The translations under genes were made by a program, and so were the position numbers. A stretch of DNA of 64,000 nucleotides from Bordetella genomosp. 9. Lineage in GTDB: Bacteria > Pseudomonadota > Gammaproteobacteria > Burkholderiales > Burkholderiaceae_B. Shown here piece by piece: positions 24,643 through 33,113 of this stretch. The notes under the pieces are model-generated. The model did no database searches and was not told the origin of the DNA. It saw only the letters and a list, made by a program, of their open reading frames with translations. Every line of letters begins with the position of its first letter. The first letter of the stretch is position 1. The stretch is taken from positions 310,001 through 374,000 of the forward strand of contig NZ_NEVJ01000003.1 of assembly GCF_002261425.1 (NCBI RefSeq), written 5' to 3'.

Positions 24643-25560
24643 ATGCCCAACCATTCCGTCAGCGCTCCAGATCGCCACTTGCCGCAGGCGATCATCGGTC
24701 AATTGATCGACGAGGCCGGCACACGGCGGTCGCTGGACGTTTTGTTCGATGCGCTGGCGGGCGTGGTGCCGTTCGAGATGGTGTCGGTGCTGGTGTACCG
24801 GGGCAGGGGGCGGCCGGTTTTGCTGTATGACAGCTTCGCCGAGCCGGCGTATCGGCAGGGCCTGGACAATTACCTGCGGTTTTCCTATGTGTTGAACCCC
24901 TGCTACCAAGCCTATCTGGGTGGCTTGCGGAGCGGGGTGATGCGGATCCGCGACCTGCTTTCCGGCGGCACCGCCACGGCCGCGACCGCCGCCGCGGGGG
25001 CGGGCGGTGCCAGGGCGGGTGCGGTGGATGCCGCCCCGGTGGCAATCTCCGACGAAGAGGAAATCGGCTACGTCACGTTGGGCTGGCCGCCGAATCGCGT
25101 GGAAGTGCTGGCCCTGGTCCCGCTGCCCGGCGACGCCGCCGCCGAGATCGGATTGCTGCGGCCGCACGCGGCCGGCGGATTCAGCGAGCAGGACCTGTAT
25201 TGCCTGCGCCAGTTGCATCCTGTCATGGCCGCGGTCATCGCCCGGTATTGGCGCGAGCACCGCGATGCCGCGGCGGATGCCGGCAGCCGCGCGCCGGCGG
25301 ATACCCGCATCGACACCGCCTTCGACGACTTCGGCAAACCACGGTTGAGCACCCGGGAAGGCCAGGTCGTCCGCATGGTGCTGCAAGGCCATTCGTCGGA
25401 ATCGATAGGCTTGCACCTGGGCATCTCCATCACCACGGTCAAGACGCATCGAAAGAACGCCTATGCCAAGCTCGGCATTTCCACCCAGTCCGAGCTGCTG
25501 TCGCTGTTCCTGAAGACGGCCCGCCTCCTCCCCGGGGAGGATGTCGCGACCAGGGACTAG
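24643..25560 (+). CDS. LuxR-family transcriptional regulator
   Basis: A 305-residue regulator. The last 65 residues are a LuxR/FixJ-type helix-turn-helix (LSTREGQVVRMVLQGHSSES, then ISITTVKTHRKNAYAKLGI). The N-terminal 220 residues show no receiver aspartate pattern and no recognisable acyl-homoserine-lactone pocket, so the signal is unknown. They include an Ala/Gly-rich insertion at about 105-130. The ATG at 24643 is two codons into a possible TTG start. It lies 41 bases before the aminotransferase gene in the same direction and may control it. Confidence 0.85.
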   Translation: MPNHSVSAPDRHLPQAIIGQLIDEAGTRRSLDVLFDALAGVVPFEMVSVLVYRGRGRPVLLYDSFAEPAYRQGLDNYLRFSYVLNPCYQAYLGGLRSGVMRIRDLLSGGTATAATAAAGAGGARAGAVDAAPVAISDEEEIGYVTLGWPPNRVEVLALVPLPGDAAAEIGLLRPHAAGGFSEQDLYCLRQLHPVMAAVIARYWREHRDAAADAGSRAPADTRIDTAFDDFGKPRLSTREGQVVRMVLQGHSSESIGLHLGISITTVKTHRKNAYAKLGISTQSELLSLFLKTARLLPGEDVATRD

Positions 25561-25601
25561 GGCACATCATTGCCCCTTTCCCAGCACAACGAGGGGCTGT
25601 C

Positions 25602-26732
25602 TTGAAATACACACGCATGCCGATCGAGGCGCAGGCGCCGGAAGAAGTCGGCTATGGCCGCATCCGGAACAATCTGTCTGAAAGCTCCATCGCCGATCGC
25701 AAACTGGGCGAACTGGGCGTGGACCTGTCCGACCTCACCCTGCTGTACGGCGAGCACCGCGGCGACCGGGCGTTGCGCGAACAGATCGCGCGCCAGGCCG
25801 GCAGTCCGGCAATACACGTGGACGACGTGCTGGTGTGCGCCGGCGCGGCCGGCGCCTTGTTCATCGTCGCCAGCGCAATGCTGAAGCCGGATTCGCATCT
25901 GGTCGTGGTGCGGCCGAACTACGCCACCAATATCGAAACGCCGAAAGCGATCGGCTGCGAGATCAGCTACGTCGATCTGTCCTTCGAGGCCGGCTACAAG
26001 ACGGATATCGACGCCATCGAGCGCGCCGTGCGGCCCGGCACCGCCTGCATCAGCGTGACCTGCCCGCACAACCCGACCGGTTCGATGATGTCCTGGGACG
26101 ACCTGCTGCGCCTGGACGACATCGCACGGCGCAACGGCTGCGTGGTGCTGGTGGACGAAACCTACCGCGACCTCAGCCATGGCGAGCCTTACCCGACGGC
26201 GGCCAGCATCAGCGATCGTTTCATCGCCGTATCGTCGTTGTCCAAGGCCTACGGCACGCCAGGCATACGCGTCGGCTGGCTGATCACCCGCAACCGGCCG
26301 CTGTACGAGCTGTTCCTGGCGGCCAAGGAGCAGATCGGCATCTGCGGCTCGGTCCTGGACGAGGCGGTGGGCGCGGCGGTATTGGCGCAGCGCGAAACCT
26401 GGCTGAAGACCAGCAATCAACGCAACCAGCGCCACCGCGACATCCTGCGGGCCTGGATGCGGGACGAGCCCTATATGGAGTGGGTGGAGCCGGCCGGCGG
26501 CGTGGTGTGCTTTCCCCGGCTGAAGGTGCCGGCGTCCTTCGACCTGGACCGCTTCTACCGCAGCCTGCTGGAACGCCACGGCACCTACGTCGGTCCCGGC
26601 AACTGGTTCGACATGCCCCGCCATTACATGCGCATCGGTTACGCCTGGGTGACCGAACAGCAACTGCGCGACGGCCTGGCGGGGATATCCGCGGCCATCC
26701 GGGAACAGCTGGACGAACATCGCGGCGGATGA
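25602..26732 (+). CDS. PLP-dependent aminotransferase, class I/II
   Basis: A 376-residue fold-type I aminotransferase. The substrate-side motif is CPHNPTG (about 155-160), the pyridine-nitrogen aspartate is D185 in VDETYR, and the PLP lysine is K215 in SSLSKAYGTPGIRVG. R223 should be the phosphate ligand. The start is most likely TTG 25602, because GAGGGG lies 5 bases upstream and the encoded MKYTRMPIEAQAPEE matches the family N-terminus as I know it; the ATG at 25617 has no site. Amino donor unknown. It follows the LuxR regulator closely and precedes the exported lyase-like gene. Confidence 0.86.
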   Translation: MKYTRMPIEAQAPEEVGYGRIRNNLSESSIADRKLGELGVDLSDLTLLYGEHRGDRALREQIARQAGSPAIHVDDVLVCAGAAGALFIVASAMLKPDSHLVVVRPNYATNIETPKAIGCEISYVDLSFEAGYKTDIDAIERAVRPGTACISVTCPHNPTGSMMSWDDLLRLDDIARRNGCVVLVDETYRDLSHGEPYPTAASISDRFIAVSSLSKAYGTPGIRVGWLITRNRPLYELFLAAKEQIGICGSVLDEAVGAAVLAQRETWLKTSNQRNQRHRDILRAWMRDEPYMEWVEPAGGVVCFPRLKVPASFDLDRFYRSLLERHGTYVGPGNWFDMPRHYMRIGYAWVTEQQLRDGLAGISAAIREQLDEHRGG

Positions 26733-26870
26733 CCCCCAACGACGGCAAGGGGAGCAATGCGAAAGCCGGTCATGCGGCAAGCCGGGTGATCCAGGGGCGC
26801 GGCAACGGTATCATCGTGGTTTTCCGGGCGGGCACGCTCCGGACCGATGGATGCAAAGCAAGGAGACCCC

Positions 26871-28427
26871 ATGACCGTTGCCACACACCAGGCCCGCCGA
26901 GCGGGCCGCGGCTCGCGCCGTCTCGCTGCCGCCGGCCTGCTCGCGCTAGGCCTGGCGTGCGTCCGCGCCGATGCCGCGAACGGCGGCGCCAGCGGCCTGC
27001 ATGACAATTTCTTCTGGCTCGGCCAGTTCAACAAGGCGTCGATCGTGATGACGACGGAGCAGGGCATCCTGCCGCCGGACATCGCGCAGAAAACCGCGCG
27101 CGCCGTCGCCCAGGTGATCGCGGAAGGCGACAAGCCCGGCGGCAAACGGCCCGGCGACTACCTGCAGCTGGAACCGCTGATCACCAAGATCGCGGGCGCC
27201 GACGCCACCCGCATGCACTCCGGCCGCAGCCGCCAGGACATCCTGGCCACCACCCGGCGCGTCATGCTGCGCGACCGCCTGCTCGATCTTTACGAGGCGC
27301 TGAATCAGGCCCACGCGTCGGTCAATGCGCTGGCCGAGAAGTACGCCGACGCCATCGTGCCGGCCTATACCAATGGCGTACAGGCGCAACCCACCACCTA
27401 CGGCCATTACCTGCTGGCGTTTTCCAACGTGCTGGACCGTGACGCGGCGCGCCTGCGCCAGGTCTATGCACGCGTGAACCTCAGCCCCATGGGCGCGGCG
27501 GCCCTGGGCACGTCCAGTTTCCCGATCGACCGCAAGCGCCTGGCCGACCTGCTGGGCTTCGACGGCGTGGTGGACAATTCCTACGACGCCGCGCAGTTTT
27601 CGCAGATCGATATCGGCGCGGAAGCCGCCAGCCTGGCCAGCACCATGGCGCTCAGCGTGGGCGCCTTCGTGCAGGACATCCACACCCAGTATCACCAGCC
27701 CAAGCCCTGGCTGATGCTCACCGAAGGCAAGCTGACGGGCACCAGCAGCATCATGCCGCAGAAGCGCAATCCCTATGCGCTGAACGACGTGCGGCTGGCC
27801 GCCAGCGAAACCGTCGGCGACGCGATGGCCGCGCTGGTGGTGGCGCACAACGTGACGCCCGGCATGCCCGACTACAAGCGCGGGCAGGCGCAGGACGCGG
27901 TGGACTCCGCCACGGATATGTACCTGAAGCTGGACGAGATGCTGGGCGGCCTGGTGCTGAACCGCGAACGCGCCCTGGCCGAAGTGGACGCCGATTATTC
28001 GACCACCACCGAGCTGGCCGACGTCCTGCAGCGCGACGCCAACGTGCCGTTCCGCATCGGCCATCATTTCGCTTCCGAACTGGTCAGCTACGGCCGCCAG
28101 AACAACCTGAAGCCGGCCGACATCCCGTACGCGGAAGCGCAGCGCATCTATGCGGCGTCCGGCAAGGCGAACGGCGTGGACAACGCCAAGCTGCCGCTGG
28201 ACGAAGCGCGCTTCCGCCAGGTGCTGACCGCGCAGAACATGATCGCTTCCAGCAAGGGCCAGGGCGGTCCGCAGCCCGCCGAAGTCGCGCGCATGCTCGC
28301 CGACGCCAAGCAGCGCCTGTCGGTGGACATGACCTGGGTGCAGAGCACGCGCGACCGCCTGACCACCGCGCAGGACAACCTGGACCGGGCCTTCGACGCG
28401 GTCGCCAATCCCCCGGCCAAGAAGTAG
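26871..28427 (+). CDS. exported argininosuccinate-lyase-like enzyme (fumarase/aspartase superfamily)
   Basis: A 518-residue protein with an apparent signal peptide (RRLAAAGLLALGLACVRADA, cleavage near residue 36) in front of a complete lyase fold. The superfamily signature is GTSSIMPQKRNP, with the catalytic loop serine. MHSGRSRQDILATTRR and SPMGAAALGTSSFPIDR match argininosuccinate-lyase motifs rather than fumarase. It should eliminate fumarate from an N- or C-substituted succinate, but in the periplasm. Housekeeping ArgH is cytosolic and shorter (about 460), so a catabolic substrate is likelier. AAGGAG lies 6 bases before ATG 26871; the gene starts 138 bases after the aminotransferase. Confidence 0.85.
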   Translation: MTVATHQARRAGRGSRRLAAAGLLALGLACVRADAANGGASGLHDNFFWLGQFNKASIVMTTEQGILPPDIAQKTARAVAQVIAEGDKPGGKRPGDYLQLEPLITKIAGADATRMHSGRSRQDILATTRRVMLRDRLLDLYEALNQAHASVNALAEKYADAIVPAYTNGVQAQPTTYGHYLLAFSNVLDRDAARLRQVYARVNLSPMGAAALGTSSFPIDRKRLADLLGFDGVVDNSYDAAQFSQIDIGAEAASLASTMALSVGAFVQDIHTQYHQPKPWLMLTEGKLTGTSSIMPQKRNPYALNDVRLAASETVGDAMAALVVAHNVTPGMPDYKRGQAQDAVDSATDMYLKLDEMLGGLVLNRERALAEVDADYSTTTELADVLQRDANVPFRIGHHFASELVSYGRQNNLKPADIPYAEAQRIYAASGKANGVDNAKLPLDEARFRQVLTAQNMIASSKGQGGPQPAEVARMLADAKQRLSVDMTWVQSTRDRLTTAQDNLDRAFDAVANPPAKK

Positions 28428-28447
28428 TCCGTCCCGGCGCGCGGCGA

Positions 28448-29344
28448 TCAGACAGACCGCGCGACAAGGTCGCGCAGCCACTGATGCGCGGGATCGCGGT
28501 GCAGCCTTTCATGCCACAGCATGAGCATCTCGAAACCCGCCACTTCCAGGGGCGGCTCGACCACCTGCAGCGCATGGTTGCCGAGCACCAGCCGCGACGG
28601 CACCAGGGCCACCAGGTCGGTGCTGGCCAATACGGCCGCCAGGAACAGGAAATGGGGCACCGATAGCGCCACCCGGCGCGTCATGCCCAGCCGCGCCAGC
28701 GCTACGTCCGTCACGCCGTGGAAGCCGCCGCCATCCGCCGATACGATGGCGTGGTCGAGTTTGCAGAACTGCGCCAGGGTTGGCCGGCGCTTCAGCCCAG
28801 GATGCCCCTTGCGTCCGGCCAGCACGTAGCGCTCGATGAACAGTGAGCGCTGTCTTAGCCCGGGCGGTGCTTCGGCACCGATGTGGAAGGCAAGGTCCAC
28901 GTCGCCCTGGTCCGCCTGCCGCGCCAGCATGGGAGGATTCAGTTCGAGTATCGCCAGGCGCGAGCGCGGCGCCGCCGCGCGCAAGGCCGCCATGGCCGGC
29001 AGCAATATGGTCGATTCGCCGTAGTCGGATGCCGCCGCCCGCCAGGTCTGTTCGGCCCGCGCGGGATCGAATGGACGGCTGGGCGCGACGGCCTGTTCCA
29101 GGGCTTCCAGGGCCAGGCGCAGCGGTTCGCGCAGTTCGTCCGCGCGCGCCGTGGGCCGCATGCCGCGTGGGCCGGGCAGCAGCAGCGGGTCGCCGAGCAC
29201 TTCCCTCAACCGGGCCAGCTGCACGCTCACCGTGGGTTGCGCCAAATGCAGCCGTCGGGCCGCGCGGGTCACGTTGTGTTCGGCCAGCAGGGCATCCAGC
29301 GTGACCAGCAGGTTCAGGTCGAGGCGACGCAATGAATTGTTCAT
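28448..29344 (-). CDS. LysR-family transcriptional regulator
   Basis: A 298-residue regulator with the winged helix at residues 6-65 (LNLLVTLDALLAEHNVTRAA, then LAQPTVSVQLARLRE) and a periplasmic-binding-like effector domain after residue 95. The N-terminal pattern is that of the NodD/NahR branch. It diverges from the flavodoxin-fold reductase gene at 29441, and several small palindromes fill the 96-base gap, so it probably controls that gene in response to a quinone-like or oxidative signal. Its 3' end is 20 bases from the convergent lyase gene. Confidence 0.9.
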   Translation of the reverse strand: MNNSLRRLDLNLLVTLDALLAEHNVTRAARRLHLAQPTVSVQLARLREVLGDPLLLPGPRGMRPTARADELREPLRLALEALEQAVAPSRPFDPARAEQTWRAAASDYGESTILLPAMAALRAAAPRSRLAILELNPPMLARQADQGDVDLAFHIGAEAPPGLRQRSLFIERYVLAGRKGHPGLKRRPTLAQFCKLDHAIVSADGGGFHGVTDVALARLGMTRRVALSVPHFLFLAAVLASTDLVALVPSRLVLGNHALQVVEPPLEVAGFEMLMLWHERLHRDPAHQWLRDLVARSV

Positions 29345-29345
29345 G

Positions 29346-29412
29346 GCAATACCAGGGATTGCAGAAATTCATTTTGAATATACCTGAGGCGTGCCTATCG
29401 TATGCCCATACG
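29346..29412. promoter_or_regulatory. divergent promoter region with LysR-type palindromes
   Basis: GCAAT-N7-ATTGC (29346-29362) is a T-N11-A type dyad next to the LysR start codon. ATTCA-N3-TGAAT (29367-29379) and the perfect CGTATGCCCATACG (29399-29412) follow. For the plus strand, TTGAAT (29374-29379) and TATCGT (29396-29401) form a weak -35/-10 pair, 16 bases apart, giving a leader of about 33 bases before ATG 29441. Confidence 0.45.
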
Positions 29413-29440
29413 CACTTGCGAGCCTATGGAGCACCGCCTC

Positions 29441-30262
29441 ATGAATGTCCTGATCGTCTACGCCCATCCCGAGCCTCGTTCCCTGAACGGGGCCATCAGG
29501 GACTTCTCCGTCGAACGCCTGCGCCAGGCGGGACATGCCGTACAGGTATCGGACCTGTACGCCATGCGCTGGAAGGCGGTGGTGGATCGTGCCGACAATA
29601 CCGCGGCGCGGACCGATGCACGCTTCGACGTATCCGCGGATTCGGAGCAGGCTTATGCGAACGGCACGCAGAGCGCCGACATCGCCGGCGAACAGGAGAA
29701 GTTGAAATGGGCCGATGCTGTCATCCTGCAGTTCCCGCTCTGGTGGTTTTCGATGCCGGCCATACTCAAGGGCTGGGTCGATCGCGTGTATGCCTGTGGA
29801 TACGCGTATGGCGTGGGCGAACACTCGGACACGCATTGGGGCGACCGATATGGCGAAGGCATCCTGACCGGCAAGCGGGCCATGCTCGTAGTGACGGCGG
29901 GCGGCTGGGCGTCGCACTACGCGCCGCGCGGCATCAATGGGGCGATCGACGACATCCTGTTCCCCATCCAGCACGGCATCCTGTTCTTTCCAGGCTTCGA
30001 CGTGCTGCCGCCTTATGTGATCTACCGCACGAACCGCGTGGACGCGGCCGGCTTTGCCGGGATCCGTGACACCCTGGGCCAGCGCCTGGACGCGCTGGCG
30101 ACCACGGAACCCATCCCGTTCCGCAAGCAAAACGGCGGCGATTACCTGATACCCGAGCTGACGCTAAGGCCCGACATCGCGCCCGGGCAGGCCGGAACGG
30201 CCATCCATCAGCGTCAGGCCGCGTCGCGGTCGCCGCGCGATTCCCAGAACACCACGCGTTGA
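29441..30262 (+). CDS. NAD(P)H dehydrogenase (quinone), flavodoxin fold
   Basis: A 273-residue FMN/FAD quinone reductase of the MdaB/NQO1-like family. The phosphate loop region is IVYAHPEPRSLNGAI, and the family element FQFPLWWFSMPA appears as LQFPLWWFSMPAILKGWVDRV, with VTAGGW later. It should perform two-electron reduction of quinones. The C-terminal 16 residues, rich in Arg, Ser and Gln, run into the 3' end of the opposite-strand ABC permease gene, an overlap of 49 bases. These residues have no counterpart that I recognise in the family. ATG 29441 is preferred over the ATG at 29426. Confidence 0.88.
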   Translation: MNVLIVYAHPEPRSLNGAIRDFSVERLRQAGHAVQVSDLYAMRWKAVVDRADNTAARTDARFDVSADSEQAYANGTQSADIAGEQEKLKWADAVILQFPLWWFSMPAILKGWVDRVYACGYAYGVGEHSDTHWGDRYGEGILTGKRAMLVVTAGGWASHYAPRGINGAIDDILFPIQHGILFFPGFDVLPPYVIYRTNRVDAAGFAGIRDTLGQRLDALATTEPIPFRKQNGGDYLIPELTLRPDIAPGQAGTAIHQRQAASRSPRDSQNTTR

Positions 30263-30996
30263 TGGATCCGGCGCATCAGCATGGATCCGGCCAGGCCGAT
30301 GACGGCCAGCAGCAGCACGCCGGCGAACATGGTGGCCAGGCTCATGCTGACCGAGGCCGACGCGATCAGGTAGCCCAGGCCCTGTTGCGCGGACAGGAAT
30401 TCGCCCACGACCGCGCCGATCAGCGCCATCGCCACGCCTATCTGCAGGCCCGAGAAGATATCGCCCGCCGCGGCAGGCAGCTTCACGTGCAGCAGCAGAT
30501 AGGCCCGGCTGGCGGAAAACGCGCGGCAGGCGTCGAGCAGCTCGGTATCCGTGCGCTTGATGCCGTTGATGGTGTTGACGAACAAGGGAAAGAAGCACAC
30601 CAGCGCGACCAGCACCACCTTGGACGACATGCCGAAGCCGAACCACACCAGGATGATGGGCCCCAGGGCCACCTTGGGCATGGCCTGCAGGCCGACCAGC
30701 AGCGGATACAGGAATCGTTCGAAGGTGCGGGATTCGGCCAGCAGCGCGCCCAGCAGCACGGCCAGGCCGCAGCCGATGACATAGCCGGCCAGCGATTCCG
30801 CCAGCGTGGCCCAGATGTGCGGCCACAGCGTGCCATCGGCGAAGCCGCCGTACAGCGCGTGGAACACCGCGCCGGGCGGCGGCAGCAGGTAGTCGGGGAT
30901 GGCGAAGGCCTGGATGGACCAATGCCAGATCGCGATGAGCACGGCGACGCTGATCAGCGGATAAAGGAAAGAGGTGATGTCTAGGCGTTTCAGCAT
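30214..30996 (-). CDS. ABC transporter permease (SsuC/TauC type)
   Basis: A 260-residue inner-membrane permease with about six hydrophobic helices and the coupling segment ELLDACRAFSASRAYLLLHV followed by LPAAAGDIFSGLQIGVA. It is the last gene of the GntR-headed run and starts 27 bases after the ATPase stop. Its 3' end overlaps the convergent quinone reductase gene by 49 bases. Partner proteins are the ATPase at 31024-31791 and the receptor at 33110-34183. Confidence 0.92.
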   Translation of the reverse strand: MLKRLDITSFLYPLISVAVLIAIWHWSIQAFAIPDYLLPPPGAVFHALYGGFADGTLWPHIWATLAESLAGYVIGCGLAVLLGALLAESRTFERFLYPLLVGLQAMPKVALGPIILVWFGFGMSSKVVLVALVCFFPLFVNTINGIKRTDTELLDACRAFSASRAYLLLHVKLPAAAGDIFSGLQIGVAMALIGAVVGEFLSAQQGLGYLIASASVSMSLATMFAGVLLLAVIGLAGSMLMRRIHQRVVFWESRGDRDAA

Positions 30997-31023
30997 GGCG
31001 GGGGAGGCGGCGGCAGGGCGCGA

Positions 31024-31791
31024 TCAGGCGGCCTGCGCATGGGTGAAGTGGCGGCGCAGATGCTGGCAGGCGGCATTGAAAGCCGCGTCGCCCAGCGTTT
31101 CCAGGGTGCGCGGGCGCGGCAGGTCGGGGCGATAGTCTTCGATGATGCGTCCGGGCCGGGGCGACATGACCAGCACGCGGTCGGCCAGGAACACCGCTTC
31201 CGGAATGCTGTGGGTGATGAACAGCACCGATTTGCGCTGGGTGCTCCAGATACGCTGCAATTCGAGCGTCAGGGCCTCGCGCGTCAGGGCGTCCAGGGCG
31301 GCGAAGGGCTCGTCCATCAGCAGCAGGTCGGGATCGGCCAGCAGCATGCGGGCGATGCCCACGCGTTGCTGCATGCCGCCGGACAGTTCGCCCGGATAGT
31401 TGCCGGCGAAGCCGCCCAGCGACACCAGCTCCAGCAGCGACCGCGCGCGTTCGCGCGCCGGTCCCGCCGGCAGGTCCATGGTGCGGGCCGGCAGCAATAC
31501 GTTGTCCAGCACCGTCTTCCAGGGCAGCAGATTGGGCTTCTGGAACACCACGCCGGCGCGGCGGCTGGGCCGCGTCACGGTTTCTCCCCCCAGGCTGACG
31601 TCGCCCTCGGTGGGATGCAGCAGTCCGGCCGCCAGTTTCAGCAGCGTGGACTTGCCGCAGCCGGAAGGCCCCAGCACCGCCACGAATTCGCCCGGCGCGA
31701 TATCCAGGTCGATGTCCGCCAGCGCCTGTATCCTGCCGCGCCGCGTCGGATAGGTCAGCCCGACGCGCTTGAAGCTCAATGCCGCGCTCAT
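31024..31791 (-). CDS. ABC transporter ATP-binding protein (SsuB/TauB type)
   Basis: A 255-residue ATPase with Walker A GPSGCGKST, a Q-loop in VVFQKPNLLPW, signature LSGGMQQR, Walker B LLLMDEPFAALD and switch histidine in LFITHSIPEA. ATG 31791 was chosen because the family N-terminus begins there; it overlaps the stop of the BAAT-type hydrolase by four bases. It energises the importer formed with the permease downstream and the receptor encoded upstream of the hydrolase. Confidence 0.93.
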   Translation of the reverse strand: MSAALSFKRVGLTYPTRRGRIQALADIDLDIAPGEFVAVLGPSGCGKSTLLKLAAGLLHPTEGDVSLGGETVTRPSRRAGVVFQKPNLLPWKTVLDNVLLPARTMDLPAGPARERARSLLELVSLGGFAGNYPGELSGGMQQRVGIARMLLADPDLLLMDEPFAALDALTREALTLELQRIWSTQRKSVLFITHSIPEAVFLADRVLVMSPRPGRIIEDYRPDLPRPRTLETLGDAAFNAACQHLRRHFTHAQAA

Positions 31792-33113
31792 GCACCCGCT
31801 CCGTGCGCGGCCGCGGCGGTCGCCAGGAAGCGCTGCACGGCGTCCCAGGATTGCCGGTTCGCCTGGGCGTTGGCCAGCGGCGTGCCGCCGCCGGTCAGCA
31901 CCACGCCCGCGACGGGATGGGGCTTGGCGATCAGCGTGGTGGGCACGTTGGGCACGCCGATGGCATGGCCGGCGCCCTGGCCGCATACGTGTTCGACCGG
32001 CCAGCGGTGGCCGTGGTCCTTGAGCGTGGCGGCGATCTGTTCGCTGAACAGGGTGGAAGGCCAGAAGCCGTCGTCGGTGCCGGAAACCAGCATGACGGGG
32101 CCCTGTATCTTTTCCACGGCGATGCGGGCGGCGGCCACGGATGCGGCGTCGCGCAGCGGCGTGTGGAAGGCCGGCGCCTGCCGTACCGGCTGGCCGTCGG
32201 TGGGCGTCTGGTTGAAGGCCGCCCAATCGACCTGGGGATTGTCCTGCCAGACATTGCGCAGCGGCTGTCCCTGCCAGGTCCAGGTCGGCGAATCCGGCGC
32301 TTCGCCGGGCGCGCCGGCGCGCAGCGTGCCGTGCACCACCGCGCTGGGCACATAGGCGATGGCGGCGTTGACCAGGTCGGGGAAGCGCGAAGCCAGCATC
32401 AGCGTCAGCTCGCCGCCGCGCGACTGGCCCGTCACGGCGACGAAGCCGTTGGCGGGGGCCAGGTTGGCGCGCGTCCAGCGCAGGGCTTTTTCGAAGTACT
32501 CCAACGGCGTGCGGGAGATATGCGCGGGCAGGCCGGGTGCCTTGAAGTATCCCAGGGCGAATGCCGTGTAGCCATGCGCGGCGTACAGCGCGGCGCGCTG
32601 GCGCGGGATGCCGCCGCCGGAGCCGTTCAGCACGATGATGACGGGGCGGGGCTCGGTGCCGGCGGGGCGGAACACGGTCCCCACCAGGCCGTCTTCCTGG
32701 ATCTCGCGGCGCGTGACGCCTTCCACGACATAACGCTGCACCAGCGTCGCATGGGCGGCCTGGCCATCGGCGCTCTCGGCGTCGATGGCGATGGCCAGCG
32801 TGTCCACTTCGTCGCTGCGCGCGGGGTCGGTCGGGGGCTCGATGCGTTTCATGGCCCAGACCGCGGCCATGGCGTCGGCGCCGTCCCAGTCGCCGCTGGC
32901 GGGCGCCTGCTTGTCCAGGTCGACCGTGCCGTCGGCGCCGACCGTGAACGTCGCCGCGCTGCGCCAGACGCTGCCGTCCGGGTGGCGCAGTTCGGCGCGC
33001 AGGCGCGCCGGCCCTGGCGGAAAGCCGGCCAGGACGATGCGGCGCGCGACGTCGACGGCCGCGTCCGCCGGCTCGACCCGCAGCACGGCGCGGTTACCAT
33101 GGTCGCCGCTCAT
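31788..33113 (-). CDS. BAAT-type acyl hydrolase/thioesterase inside an ABC operon
   Basis: A 441-residue protein with two parts. The N-terminal beta-sandwich (about 5-130) resembles the acyl-CoA thioesterase/bile-acid-CoA:amino-acid N-acyltransferase N-domain. The C-terminal alpha/beta hydrolase has nucleophile S231 in GQSRGGE, acid D347 or D348 in GTDDGFWPS, and H383 in GAGHAIG. Serine rather than cysteine as nucleophile favours hydrolysis over amino-acid conjugation. No signal peptide is visible. It overlaps the receptor gene upstream and the ATPase gene downstream by four bases each, so it is made together with the importer and probably acts on the imported compound. Substrate unknown. Confidence 0.85.
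   Translation of the reverse strand: MSGDHGNRAVLRVEPADAAVDVARRIVLAGFPPGPARLRAELRHPDGSVWRSAATFTVGADGTVDLDKQAPASGDWDGADAMAAVWAMKRIEPPTDPARSDEVDTLAIAIDAESADGQAAHATLVQRYVVEGVTRREIQEDGLVGTVFRPAGTEPRPVIIVLNGSGGGIPRQRAALYAAHGYTAFALGYFKAPGLPAHISRTPLEYFEKALRWTRANLAPANGFVAVTGQSRGGELTLMLASRFPDLVNAAIAYVPSAVVHGTLRAGAPGEAPDSPTWTWQGQPLRNVWQDNPQVDWAAFNQTPTDGQPVRQAPAFHTPLRDAASVAAARIAVEKIQGPVMLVSGTDDGFWPSTLFSEQIAATLKDHGHRWPVEHVCGQGAGHAIGVPNVPTTLIAKPHPVAGVVLTGGGTPLANAQANRQSWDAVQRFLATAAAAHGAGA

Noticed and set aside
26871..28427. Housekeeping argininosuccinate lyase argH
   Set aside because: It has an export signal, extra length and a neighbourhood of amino-acid catabolism rather than arginine synthesis.
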